Shown here piece after piece: positions 18,905 to 27,918 of a stretch of 35,794 nt of DNA. The DNA is from Methanobacteriota archaeon (GTDB taxonomy: Archaea; Thermoplasmatota; Poseidoniia; Poseidoniales; Poseidoniaceae): NCBI GenBank assembly GCA_018691345.1, contig JABGTJ010000058.1:1-35794 (forward strand), in the 5' to 3' direction. Position numbers and translations under genes: made by a program. The notes below the pieces were generated by a model. That model was not told the origin of the DNA, ran no database searches, and saw only the letters and a program-made list of their open reading frames with translations. The stretch's first letter is position 1. Each line of letters begins with the position of its first letter.

Positions 18905-19621
18905 ATGTCTCAAACTGGATACAGAATGTCGGAGCCGGAACTTCGTTCCGTCGAATTGCTTCAAGGGGTAGTCAAGTCAACCGCTGCAACACTTGTTCTT
19001 CTCACTCAAACTGAAATCAAGGTAAGGGTTCGAGGAGAATCAAAACGTTGGTATGAAATCTATGCGAAATACCACGGGCATGATGATATTTTTGATCATG
19101 GAGGCAACGGATGGAATTGCTCAGTGAACGCAGGAAGACGAGAGAGTGACATCGTTGAATCAAACGATTATTGCGCCCAATTATGCCTACATGCTAACGA
19201 ACAGGGGCTGCCTATCGGGGACCAGGTTGTCTCCTTGATTCTATCACTGTCCAACGATATTCAAACGGCAATGGAAATTCCATTGCTTGCACAGTTCATC
19301 GTCTGCAAACGTCCAATGTTAGCAAATATTATGATTTTTCAGGACACAATGATTGTTACTGAAGAGATGGCCGAATTCGACCCAGATTGGATGGATGAAC
19401 AGCAGGAAGAGGAATTACATCACCATATTACTGAAAGTCAAGATGAACAGTGGATGGAAGAAAGATACTCCTTGGAAGATTTTCTTGAGGAACAGAGAGA
19501 AAACGATGAAGAATTAGAAGCACAAAGAGTGGCGCTCGAAGAAAAGAAAAGGTCGAGGGACGAGCAGTTAACCGAATTCTGGAACCATCTTACAGACAAG
19601 TTCCACGACAGCAACTCATAG
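18905..19621 (+). CDS. Hypothetical protein with acidic/charged coiled-coil-like C-terminus
   Basis: Likely ATG 18905 (MSQTGYRMSEPELRSVELLQG) within ORF 18791..19621; no recognised family; C-terminus rich in E/Q/R. Confidence 0.6.
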   Translation: MSQTGYRMSEPELRSVELLQGVVKSTAATLVLLTQTEIKVRVRGESKRWYEIYAKYHGHDDIFDHGGNGWNCSVNAGRRESDIVESNDYCAQLCLHANEQGLPIGDQVVSLILSLSNDIQTAMEIPLLAQFIVCKRPMLANIMIFQDTMIVTEEMAEFDPDWMDEQQEEELHHHITESQDEQWMEERYSLEDFLEEQRENDEELEAQRVALEEKKRSRDEQLTEFWNHLTDKFHDSNS

Positions 19622-20770
19622 GTTTTTGGTGATTTCTCGCCCAATAATCATCTTTTGAACCTGCGATGAGCCTTCATAAATCTGCATGACTTTCGCTCCA
19701 CGCATGAGGCGCGCAACAGGATACTCTTCAGAATAGCCGTAGCCGCCGAAAACTTGGACTGCATCGGTTGAAACTTCCATGGCCGTATCAGCAGCAAATC
19801 GTTTTGCGTGTGCTGCAGACTCAGTGTTCTGAACACCTGCATCCGAATCTGCCGCTGATTTCCAAGTGAGCATGCGAGATGCTTCAATCTTGGTCTTCAT
19901 ATCGGCAAGCATGAATTGAATTGCTTGATGCTTATACAACGGTTTACCAAAAGTAGAACGCTCACCTGAATATTGCAAGGCATGCTCATAGGCAGCTCGT
20001 GCCAGACCTGTAGCATGGGCTGCAATGTTTGGACGGCTCATGTCAAACGCTTTCATAGCGTTCATCCAACCGCCTGATTCTGAACCTCCAACCAACTGGT
20101 CCGCAGGAATGCGAACATCATCGAATTGTATCGAACGAGTGTCTGAGCAACGTTGACCCATGTTGATTTCTTTCTTACCAAGAGAAAATCCCTCGGCCGT
20201 ACTTTCAACAATAAAACCTGACATCCCTTTGTATCCTGCATCGACATCTGTCTTGGCAAGAACAAAGAAGAAATCTGCATAGCCTGCACCTGTGATCCAC
20301 ATTTTGGAACCGTTGATAACGTATTCATCACCGTCTCGGACTGCAGATGTCTTGCACGCTGCAACATCGGAGCCTGCACCAGGTTCGGTGACTGCATAAG
20401 ATGCAAGTTTACCTTCCTCAGAAACCATACGCAACCACTTTTGCTTCTGCTCCTCTGTGGCCCCTGTAATAATTGGTGCACATGCCAGCGACGTTGCGTA
20501 AGCAGCAGTAGCAAAACCAGGGTCGCCCCATGCTAATTCCTCATTCACAAGGACTTCTTCCATGGAACCAAGACCTGGTCCGCCGTAGTCCTCTGAGATA
20601 TGTAAATTGAGTAATCCCATTTCGTGAGCGGCCTGTATGGCTTCTTTCGGATAAACTGATTCCGCATCCCAGTGTTCTGCATGCGGCCGGATTTCATCAA
20701 CTGCAAACTCATGGGCCAGTTCCTTGAGCATCTCCTGCATCTCGTCGAGTTGGAAGTTCACCATGGACAA
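19616..20770 (-). CDS. Acyl-CoA dehydrogenase
   Basis: 384 aa; YAVTEPGAGSDVAACKTSA, MWITGAGYADFFFVLAKTD, GGYGYSEEYPVARLMRGAKVMQIYEGSSQVQKMIIGREI. Confidence 0.94.
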   Translation of the reverse strand: MSMVNFQLDEMQEMLKELAHEFAVDEIRPHAEHWDAESVYPKEAIQAAHEMGLLNLHISEDYGGPGLGSMEEVLVNEELAWGDPGFATAAYATSLACAPIITGATEEQKQKWLRMVSEEGKLASYAVTEPGAGSDVAACKTSAVRDGDEYVINGSKMWITGAGYADFFFVLAKTDVDAGYKGMSGFIVESTAEGFSLGKKEINMGQRCSDTRSIQFDDVRIPADQLVGGSESGGWMNAMKAFDMSRPNIAAHATGLARAAYEHALQYSGERSTFGKPLYKHQAIQFMLADMKTKIEASRMLTWKSAADSDAGVQNTESAAHAKRFAADTAMEVSTDAVQVFGGYGYSEEYPVARLMRGAKVMQIYEGSSQVQKMIIGREITKNL

Positions 20771-20802
20771 CCCAAGGAGCCGCCCCTTATCTCTTCATTG
20801 AT

Positions 20803-21942
20803 TCAGAAGGTAATCCATTTTCGGTTATAGGCTTCCAAAGTGATAAGGAAGAGGATATAGATGAGTATCATTGTGTATCCTTCCCATTTCTTGAACTCGT
20901 ACGAAGTGCGCATCATGAGTAATGCAATACCGCATCCAAGAACCGTGAAGGGCATCAAGATATAGACAATGAAGTCAAAACCAACCGGGGAAATCGCAAG
21001 TGGCGAGATAAGGCCAGCAAGTCCGATTGAAAGCAGGGGGTCGGTGATGTTTGAGCCAATCAAAGTCCCAATGGCTACCCCTTGACTTCTCTTCGAAGCC
21101 ATTATGGCGATCGTTAATTCAGGTAATGAGGTTCCAATTCCTGAAACTGTAGTACCCACAATAGCTTGCGGAACGTTGAGTTCCAAGGCAATCATACTCG
21201 CGTATTCAACAAGGTGATGAGCGGCAAACACCGCAAAAGCAAGACCTCCAATAACCATGATTATGTAGGCAGCAGTACTCCAGCTGGAACCCCTTACTTC
21301 GACTTCATCACGGTTTTCTTCTTCCTCCTGTTGGATGACTTTCCTGTGCTTCAGTAGCCAACCAATGTAGATGATATACAAACTCACCAAGATACCTGCT
21401 TCCCAGCGCTCAAGGACATAACCAGTTAGTAAAAAGAAAGTCAAAAGTAAAACTGCAAGCAGCATAATGAGGCCGTCTCTTTTCAGCCATGACTCTCTAA
21501 TTTTGAGTCCATTTTTGACAACAACAATACCCATGATAAGAGTGATTTGAACGAACACTGAGCCAAGAATAGAACCGATTGCGAAATCAGCGACCTGAGG
21601 GGATGAAGCGACATCCAATGCGGCTGTCGTGGTGACAAGAATTTCTGGCAAAGAAGTACCAATGGAAACGATAGTCAGCCCGATGACCACTTCAGGCAAG
21701 CCACCTCGTCGGGCAAGCCCCTTGGCGCCTTCGATGAAAAAATCTGCAGAAAAAATGAGAAGACCGAGAGCAAGACAGGCGATAACTGCGGTGAGTAAGA
21801 GGCTGTCAATTCCTGCAGAGCGCTCTAAGACGCGTACTGCAACAATACCGAGGAACAATGCTGCGGTTGTAACGAGCGTTTGAAAATGAATAAGTTGGGG
21901 GATGCCCATCACTTTCTCATCGGACCCCATACGACCTACCAA
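20803..21942 (-). CDS. CaCA-family calcium/sodium antiporter
   Basis: 379 aa; duplicated alpha repeats GLTIVSIGTSLPEILVTT and GTTVSGIGTSLPELTIAI, polytopic. Confidence 0.88.
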   Translation of the reverse strand: MVGRMGSDEKVMGIPQLIHFQTLVTTAALFLGIVAVRVLERSAGIDSLLLTAVIACLALGLLIFSADFFIEGAKGLARRGGLPEVVIGLTIVSIGTSLPEILVTTTAALDVASSPQVADFAIGSILGSVFVQITLIMGIVVVKNGLKIRESWLKRDGLIMLLAVLLLTFFLLTGYVLERWEAGILVSLYIIYIGWLLKHRKVIQQEEEENRDEVEVRGSSWSTAAYIIMVIGGLAFAVFAAHHLVEYASMIALELNVPQAIVGTTVSGIGTSLPELTIAIMASKRSQGVAIGTLIGSNITDPLLSIGLAGLISPLAISPVGFDFIVYILMPFTVLGCGIALLMMRTSYEFKKWEGYTMILIYILFLITLEAYNRKWITF

Positions 21943-22022
21943 GAATCCTTACTTCTTCACGGTTCCCTATCATTCGAACAGAAAGAGAGGTTGGCAAAGA
22001 ACATAACTCTACTGCTGAACGG

Positions 22023-22661
22023 TTGGACATGCTACGTCGTTGCATGGCCGAGTTTCTCGGAACGGCACTTATGGTTGGAATAGGATGCGGAAGCATTGCC
22101 ATCGGCGCATCTGGTGCTGTCGTTTCCATTTCGTTTGGAGTCGCAGTCACCATTGCAATACTGGTGTTCCAGCCGATCAGTGGCGCTCACATCAACCCGG
22201 CTGTATCTCTGGCGTTTTTCAGAAGTGGGCATTTGGAAAAAGAAGCCGTTGTCCCTTACATCGTAGCGCAACTGAGTGGTGCGTCATTCGCTGCATTCCT
22301 GCTCGATGGTGTTGGCCCAACATCGGTGGCTGAAGATGTATCGTTCATGACTGCAAGTCTGATTGAAGTGTTCATCACTTTCGCTTTGATGGCAAGTATC
22401 TACTGGATTGTCTTACGATCACGAACGCATGTTTCGATTGCCGTTTTTGTAGGGTTCGTGGTAGCCGTACTGGCGTATTTGTTTGGCCCCCTTACAGGTG
22501 CTTCGATGAATCCAGCTCGAACATTCGGCCCGAATATTTTCTCTGATTTGGCTCAAAGTATACCATTCTATAGTTTTATGACGGTGTGTGGCGCTTTGAT
22601 TGCAGCGGAACTCTTTGTACGTCTGAAACTTGACAATACTGGTGAAGAGACTCAAGATTGA
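22023..22661 (+). CDS. MIP-family aquaporin / glycerol facilitator
   Basis: 212 aa; two NPA boxes SGAHINPAVSL and TGASMNPARTFGPN. ATG at 22029 is an alternative start. Confidence 0.9.
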   Translation: MDMLRRCMAEFLGTALMVGIGCGSIAIGASGAVVSISFGVAVTIAILVFQPISGAHINPAVSLAFFRSGHLEKEAVVPYIVAQLSGASFAAFLLDGVGPTSVAEDVSFMTASLIEVFITFALMASIYWIVLRSRTHVSIAVFVGFVVAVLAYLFGPLTGASMNPARTFGPNIFSDLAQSIPFYSFMTVCGALIAAELFVRLKLDNTGEETQD

Positions 22662-25255
22662 GTTGTCAATCTCAACACCTTCACCACATGCTCCAGTGAA
22701 GGTATTGTGAAGTTTTCAAGCGGTGGAGAAAACGGCACAGGCGTGTCAAGTGCTCCAATTACAAGCGGAGCGGATTCAAGTGTGTAGAAGCATGACTCCA
22801 ATATTCTACTTTGGATACTGTGCCCTAAACCACCGCACCACTGGCCTTCTTGCAGAACAACTAATCGACCTGTTCGCGTTACAGATTCAATGCACGTTTG
22901 AGCGTCAAAGGGCAGCAAAGTTCTCAAATCCACGATCTCGACTTCGATGTCCTCTCGAGCAAGTTCATCGGCTGCTTGTTGTGCCACATGAAGCATTGAG
23001 CCCCAAGTCACCAAAGTTACATCTCGCCCGCCGCGAACAACCGCTGCTTTACCAAGTTTATACCGTTCACCTTTGGCAATCGCTTGTTGGACGGTCTCAG
23101 TATCGACGTTTTGATTGATGTTTTGACCCCAACCGGTTAATCCACCGCGCAATCCATACAATCCAATGTGTTCTAGGAACAATACTGGATCGTTGAGTTC
23201 AGCGCTTTCCATGAGCAAATCATAGGCGTCCTGTGGGGTTCCTGCTGCAACAACAACCAATCCTTGGTCATTGGCAAACCATGATTCAATCATGTTGGCG
23301 TGGAACGGTCCTGAGCGGGTACGAGCACCTAGAGGAATTCGTATGGTCATAGGGCATTCAGCACCCCATCGCCAACGCAGCATAGCTGCATTGTTAAGCA
23401 GAGCGTTAAATCCAAGAGCAGCAAAACCTCCAAACTGAATCTCAACCATTGGTCGCATGCCAGAGAGGGCGGCACCAACGCCGGTGTGAACAATCGCTGC
23501 TTCACAAAGAGGCATGTCAATCAACTTGTCCGTATGGCCAGCGTTCTTCAGTGCCATGTTCATACCAAAAGCACCTGCAACTTCCATATCTTCTCCGATG
23601 AACATGCAATCTTCACCGTGCCGTGTTGCAATGTCGGCCATGGCTTGTTGAATGGAACGGGCATAGGTCCATCCTCCTTTTTCAGCATAAGTGAGCGTGG
23701 TAACTCCAACATCTAACGGAGAAGATGAATATTCTGCATCTCCTACTGCGGAAAGTCGATTGAAGCGCTCTTCATGCGTTTCGGCATCGTTGAGTGAAGT
23801 CACGCCTTTGGTCACCGTTTCAGGGTCGGGCCATGCCATGTCTTCCAATTCCTGTCGGGCAGCGTCAATATCTTGTTGTTCAATCGCCTCCATATCGGCG
23901 ATTTTAGATTCTTCAAGGCCAAGATCGAGCAATAATTGGCGATGTGTTGGAAGAGGGTCTTTGGCTTCCCAATAGGCAAGTAAGTCCCTATCCACGTAAC
24001 CAGGGGGAGTACCGGATTCATTGCCGAGGTAGAGGTCATCATGGTGATGAGCATGACCGCAACCCCGCATTGTTTCAACATGGATGAGCGTTGGACCGCC
24101 GCCTTCGAGAGCGAACTCGCGTGCTGAAGCTGTGCTGGCATACCATGCAGCAGGGTCAGAACCATCGATGGTCCATGCTGGGAACCCCATAGCATCTGCT
24201 TTATCCGCCCAAATCTCAACACCGGATTGTTTAATTGGAGAGGTATCAAGTGCGATTTGGTTGTTTTGAAGAATGTAAGTAATGGGAAGACCCCGCGCTC
24301 CAGCGAGGTTCATTGCTTCCCAAAATTCACCAGATGAAGAAGCACCTTCACCGATACAGGCGACATGGAAGCGGTTCAGTTGTTGGCGCCAAGCTGCGAA
24401 GGCAAGACCGGTCATGGTCACACTTGCAATTGGGAGAGGAGCGGTCGGAGGTAGAACACCGACATGCCAAGCACCAACGTGTAAATCACGTCCACCAGCG
24501 CCTTCCCAGCCCCCGTTTTGGTTCGAGCCAGCTTTACCAAGATTGGCGGCCATTACATCAAGAGGGGTGTCCCCCATAGCAAGACCTAGACCAATATCCC
24601 GAATCATAGGTGCGATCAAATCACCATCGTAACCAAAACCCGGTCGTGCTGTTCGAGGTGCATCAGGCTGGCGTTCAAGCGCTGTTGCCACAGCGACCAC
24701 GCCTTCCTGCCATGTTGAGCGGAAACCCTTGCCCCCAAACTTGGAGCCATCAGGCGTCTCTACGCCTTCTGTAAAAATTGCTTTTAATTCATCATCAAGC
24801 ATCCTTGTTCGAGTCATCATGGTTTGCCATTCGAGGCGTTGCTCCATGGTCACAGACATGTAATGTGCGAGTCTACGAAACACTAATCTCAGGTCGAGAA
24901 GGAAGTGTTGTGCTCGTCGGTCAAGAAACATCATGAGGTTTCGTCGTGGAATAACCTCAACATCAGCATCCTCTTTCATTTTGGCCTCGACTTGTGCCAC
25001 GAGACCCCTGTGAACTGCATCGACAAAACGCTGGCTATAATCGTGCCATGAAGGGCCTTCGAATTGCTTTGATTCGTTTTCGATTAACACATCCCAAACA
25101 TTAGCAACAAGAAAAAGATGTCCATCATGTCGTTGAGCAACAAACCGTAGAATTTCTCGACGTGCTGCATCTGCGTGCAGTGGTTGCGAGAAGTCAAGCG
25201 CTTCCTTAGGAATCCAATTTGCTCCGTGAATGACCGGCAAATCTCCTTGGCTCAT
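22652..25255 (-). CDS. Fused alpha+beta branched-chain 2-oxoacid dehydrogenase E1 component
   Basis: 867 aa; TPP motif GEGASSSGEFWEAMNLAGARGLPITYILQNNQIALDTS (alpha) followed by transketolase-type beta half (FIGEDMEVAGAFGMNMAL, EIQFGGFAALGFNALLNNAAMLRWRWG, VEIVDLRTLLPFD). Confidence 0.92.
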   Translation of the reverse strand: MSQGDLPVIHGANWIPKEALDFSQPLHADAARREILRFVAQRHDGHLFLVANVWDVLIENESKQFEGPSWHDYSQRFVDAVHRGLVAQVEAKMKEDADVEVIPRRNLMMFLDRRAQHFLLDLRLVFRRLAHYMSVTMEQRLEWQTMMTRTRMLDDELKAIFTEGVETPDGSKFGGKGFRSTWQEGVVAVATALERQPDAPRTARPGFGYDGDLIAPMIRDIGLGLAMGDTPLDVMAANLGKAGSNQNGGWEGAGGRDLHVGAWHVGVLPPTAPLPIASVTMTGLAFAAWRQQLNRFHVACIGEGASSSGEFWEAMNLAGARGLPITYILQNNQIALDTSPIKQSGVEIWADKADAMGFPAWTIDGSDPAAWYASTASAREFALEGGGPTLIHVETMRGCGHAHHHDDLYLGNESGTPPGYVDRDLLAYWEAKDPLPTHRQLLLDLGLEESKIADMEAIEQQDIDAARQELEDMAWPDPETVTKGVTSLNDAETHEERFNRLSAVGDAEYSSSPLDVGVTTLTYAEKGGWTYARSIQQAMADIATRHGEDCMFIGEDMEVAGAFGMNMALKNAGHTDKLIDMPLCEAAIVHTGVGAALSGMRPMVEIQFGGFAALGFNALLNNAAMLRWRWGAECPMTIRIPLGARTRSGPFHANMIESWFANDQGLVVVAAGTPQDAYDLLMESAELNDPVLFLEHIGLYGLRGGLTGWGQNINQNVDTETVQQAIAKGERYKLGKAAVVRGGRDVTLVTWGSMLHVAQQAADELAREDIEVEIVDLRTLLPFDAQTCIESVTRTGRLVVLQEGQWCGGLGHSIQSRILESCFYTLESAPLVIGALDTPVPFSPPLENFTIPSLEHVVKVLRLTTQS

Positions 25256-25308
25256 GGTTCGGCGAACGGTCGCCTACATACAAACGCGACGGATGAGATG
25301 AAAGGCTC

Positions 25309-25891
25309 TCAGCGAACAATGACCATTCCGTTTCCGCGAGTTTTGGAACATGAACTTGGAATCAAAAACAAATCCACAAACCACCATAACCCACATCCTT
25401 GGAGAGTAAGTAAAGCGAGAAGCCAGATGCCTACACCTCTTCCCATGTACAGGTGGTGTACGCCAATCGGGAGAAGCAAATTTGACAACCAGAGCAAATA
25501 TGAAAGCAATACACTCGGCTTAGAGCCGCTTGTTGGAACATACGTCTGTTGCATTACTGGCTGTTGCATTACTGGCTGTTGCATTACCGGTTGTTGTGCA
25601 ACATAGTTTTGCGAGTTTGTGGCTGGAAATGAAGACTGAGGTGTTTGATAAACGGACATTGCAGCCTGTTGGAGTTCTGCTTGTTGAAGCACTCCGTCTT
25701 GGTTTTGGTCAAAATAAGGTGCAGCCTGCGCAAGTTGTTGAGGGTCGACACCCGTTTGAGTAGCAACTGTGGAAAGCGTTTGTTGATCGATAGCTTCCAG
25801 GGGCAGAACTTGTGATTGGGGGGGGAGTAGGAACCCATTCAGTACCGTTCCACATCCATTGACCATCTGGGCTAAAAGTTGGGCTAGACAT
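25309..25891 (-). CDS. TM2-domain protein with N-terminal W-rich motif and EF-hand loop; reading frame interrupted at a C8 tract
   Basis: N-terminus in one frame (ATG 25891: MSSPTFSPDGQWMWNGTEWVPTPP), remainder in ORF 25309..25905 (PPQSQVLPLEAIDQQ...FDQNQDGVLQQAE...TM2: LLSYLLWLSNLLLPIGVHHLYMGRGVGIWLLALLTLQGCGLWWFVDLFLI). Confidence 0.7.
25546..25590. repeat. Three tandem 15-bp units (ctgttgcattactgg, last unit with one mismatch) inside the TM2-protein gene
   Basis: Direct reading: ctgttgcattactgg / ctgttgcattactgg / ctgttgcattaccgg, encoding QQPVM repeats on the minus strand. Confidence 0.95.
25818..25825. repeat. G8 (+) / C8 (-) homopolymer tract at the frame break of the TM2-domain gene
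   Basis: tgattGGGGGGGGagtag; removing one base joins EWVPTPP to QSQVLPLEAIDQQ. Confidence 0.9.
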
Positions 25892-25954
25892 GATCCTAGG
25901 TGCACTATGCACTATTTTGGTGTTATGCTCCCCCAAACTCAAATGAAAGTGAGG

Positions 25955-26752
25955 TCATTCAGCCAAAGAGGATTGCTCATCTTGAGGAATCGCATCTTGT
26001 AAGGCTTTCATTGACGCACGAGTGACAAGAACCGTAGCGAAAATCGAGGCAAGAATTCCTAGTACGAGCATTGCGTTGCCTAAGGGGGTTGAATTCATGC
26101 CATCCATGCCCGATGAATTGAGAGCAAAGCGTCCAAGAGCGTGCCCATAATACGCGTAAGCCAAAGAGTAAACGATTCCGGAACAGTTCGAAACCATGTA
26201 TACACGGAGGCTCACTGGAGTTGCCGACATCAAATAATTGAGCCATTCATCAGGAATAAGTGGGGAAAGACGAACCAAAACTGAAATTTTCATCGCATCA
26301 ACCGTCAGTGCCGTTTCGATATTACGGAGCCGTTGATCGTTCATGATGGAACGTTGAATGCTTTCTCGAAACAACCATCTCCCGAGTAAAAAGGCAACGA
26401 GGCCGCCAAGCAGTGAAGCAACAAAATTTGCTGCTGCGGCAATCCAGAACGGGAAAATAGCTCCTGCTGCCACTTTGATGAGTGGGGTTGGAAACAGGAC
26501 CACGACGGCCAGCGAAAGTGTGAGTGTGAAAATAATTGGTCCCAAAGGTCCTAATTCTTCGAACCAAATCAAGATGTTTTGAGCGTCCCGGAACAAAAGA
26601 ATGCTGCATATTGCACAGAAGACAAGTACCAAAAGACCGATAAGAGCCCTCCAACGGTAGACTTTCGGTTGATTCGTTTTGAGTTCATCCAAGTCGGATT
26701 TACGGTCAACTAATCGCAGTTCACTCGGGCGAGGGATGGGGTATTTCGCCAT
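25955..26752 (-). CDS. TVP38/TMEM64 (VTT domain) family membrane protein
   Basis: 265 aa; LFPTPLIKVAAGAIFPFWIAAAANFVASLLGGLVAFLLGRWLFRE, VRLSPLIPDEWLNYLMSATPVSLRVYMVSN. Confidence 0.85.
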   Translation of the reverse strand: MAKYPIPRPSELRLVDRKSDLDELKTNQPKVYRWRALIGLLVLVFCAICSILLFRDAQNILIWFEELGPLGPIIFTLTLSLAVVVLFPTPLIKVAAGAIFPFWIAAAANFVASLLGGLVAFLLGRWLFRESIQRSIMNDQRLRNIETALTVDAMKISVLVRLSPLIPDEWLNYLMSATPVSLRVYMVSNCSGIVYSLAYAYYGHALGRFALNSSGMDGMNSTPLGNAMLVLGILASIFATVLVTRASMKALQDAIPQDEQSSLAE

Positions 26753-26754
26753 GT

Positions 26755-27816
26755 TTACTCCTCTTCCTCGACATGAGGTAGAGCATCCAAAACATCTGCC
26801 ATCATTTGTGCTGCATCCTCAATTTGTGTCAGCAAGGTAATGTCAGAAACGACTCCACGTTGACCTAGGTTCCACATTAAATCAGAGACAACTTCTGATG
26901 TTAATCGAGTTAGTTTCAGTACTTCGGGGTCGATGGGAACCATCGTTCCGAAATCATGCAGTGCGACAAGTTCGGGCTCTTCATCAAGAATAGCGTCCAT
27001 CTTTGATTCGACATCATCCGCTAAATCTTGTGCTTGCGCTTCTAAGATTCCCTCCATGGATGAAGAGAAACCCTGCTTCATATGTTGGAGTTTATTTCCG
27101 CCAAGTGAGGTGCCTCGCTTTGCTTGGCTCGGGGATGAAGGACCCATCATTTGAGACGCATTTGGAGCATTGAGTTCTCCGTCAACGCTTGCTTGCTCAA
27201 CCAACTTATTGAGGGCCATTCGAAGCATTGAGGACATTGCTGAGGAATCCAGTTCGGTGCTAACTTCCATACCTTCTTCATCCATTTGAGTAAGGATTTC
27301 ATCAATGAAATTGGTATTGATTTTTTCTGGACCTACGAGTCCTTTCAACATAGGAAGAGCCCAACTGCTGTCACCCATGGTCATCGAGACGTCAAAACTA
27401 CCGCCGCCTCCAGTTGTTCTTTCAATGTCCGCCGGCGGTGGAACGAATTGCTTGCGAGTGTGCTTGTTCAATTGCTGAATCAAAACGTTCATGTCCACCG
27501 GTTTTCGGATGACTTCAGAAACTCCGGATTGCGCTGCGCTCATCAAATATTCTTGTGAAACATTGCGACCAAGAATAACTACTCGACATTTGAAAGCAAA
27601 CTCAGGGTCGCTCATCAAGCGTTGGCAAGCATCAATGGCATCTCCGTTCTTCCATTCTCCGTCGATGAGAACGACTTCAGGCATAATGGCCAGAGCAGTA
27701 CCTTCTGCTTGACGAAGGGTGGCTGCTCTGGTAATGTTAAATCCATTTCGTTCCAGCGTGTTGGCAAGGAGTGAACGGCGCCCTTCATTTTCGTCTGCAA
27801 CGATGACTTTGGCCAT
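26755..27816 (-). CDS. Response-regulator receiver (REC)-like protein with uncharacterised C-terminal region
   Basis: 353 aa; VIVADENEGRRSLL, EVVLIDGEW, EVIRKPVDMNVLIQQLNKH; no recognisable output domain. Confidence 0.8.
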   Translation of the reverse strand: MAKVIVADENEGRRSLLANTLERNGFNITRAATLRQAEGTALAIMPEVVLIDGEWKNGDAIDACQRLMSDPEFAFKCRVVILGRNVSQEYLMSAAQSGVSEVIRKPVDMNVLIQQLNKHTRKQFVPPPADIERTTGGGGSFDVSMTMGDSSWALPMLKGLVGPEKINTNFIDEILTQMDEEGMEVSTELDSSAMSSMLRMALNKLVEQASVDGELNAPNASQMMGPSSPSQAKRGTSLGGNKLQHMKQGFSSSMEGILEAQAQDLADDVESKMDAILDEEPELVALHDFGTMVPIDPEVLKLTRLTSEVVSDLMWNLGQRGVVSDITLLTQIEDAAQMMADVLDALPHVEEEE

Positions 27817-27918
27817 AATCTCCCTCCCTTCGTTTGCAGGGGTGACTGTGGAGTCTTGAACCTCACCCTTGGGACAGGTGATGAATGTTCAATTCAAGAG
27901 GGGGAAAGGAGAAGGCGG

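Noticed and set aside
18791-18964. Overlapping 5' extensions of the MocA-like gene and the divergent hypothetical gene
   Set aside because: Both have sensible internal starts (18838 and 18905) that remove the overlap, leaving a short divergent intergenic region.
25546-25590. 15-bp tandem repeat considered as CRISPR or regulatory iterons
   Set aside because: No spacers, only three units, and in frame coding for QQPVM within the TM2 protein.
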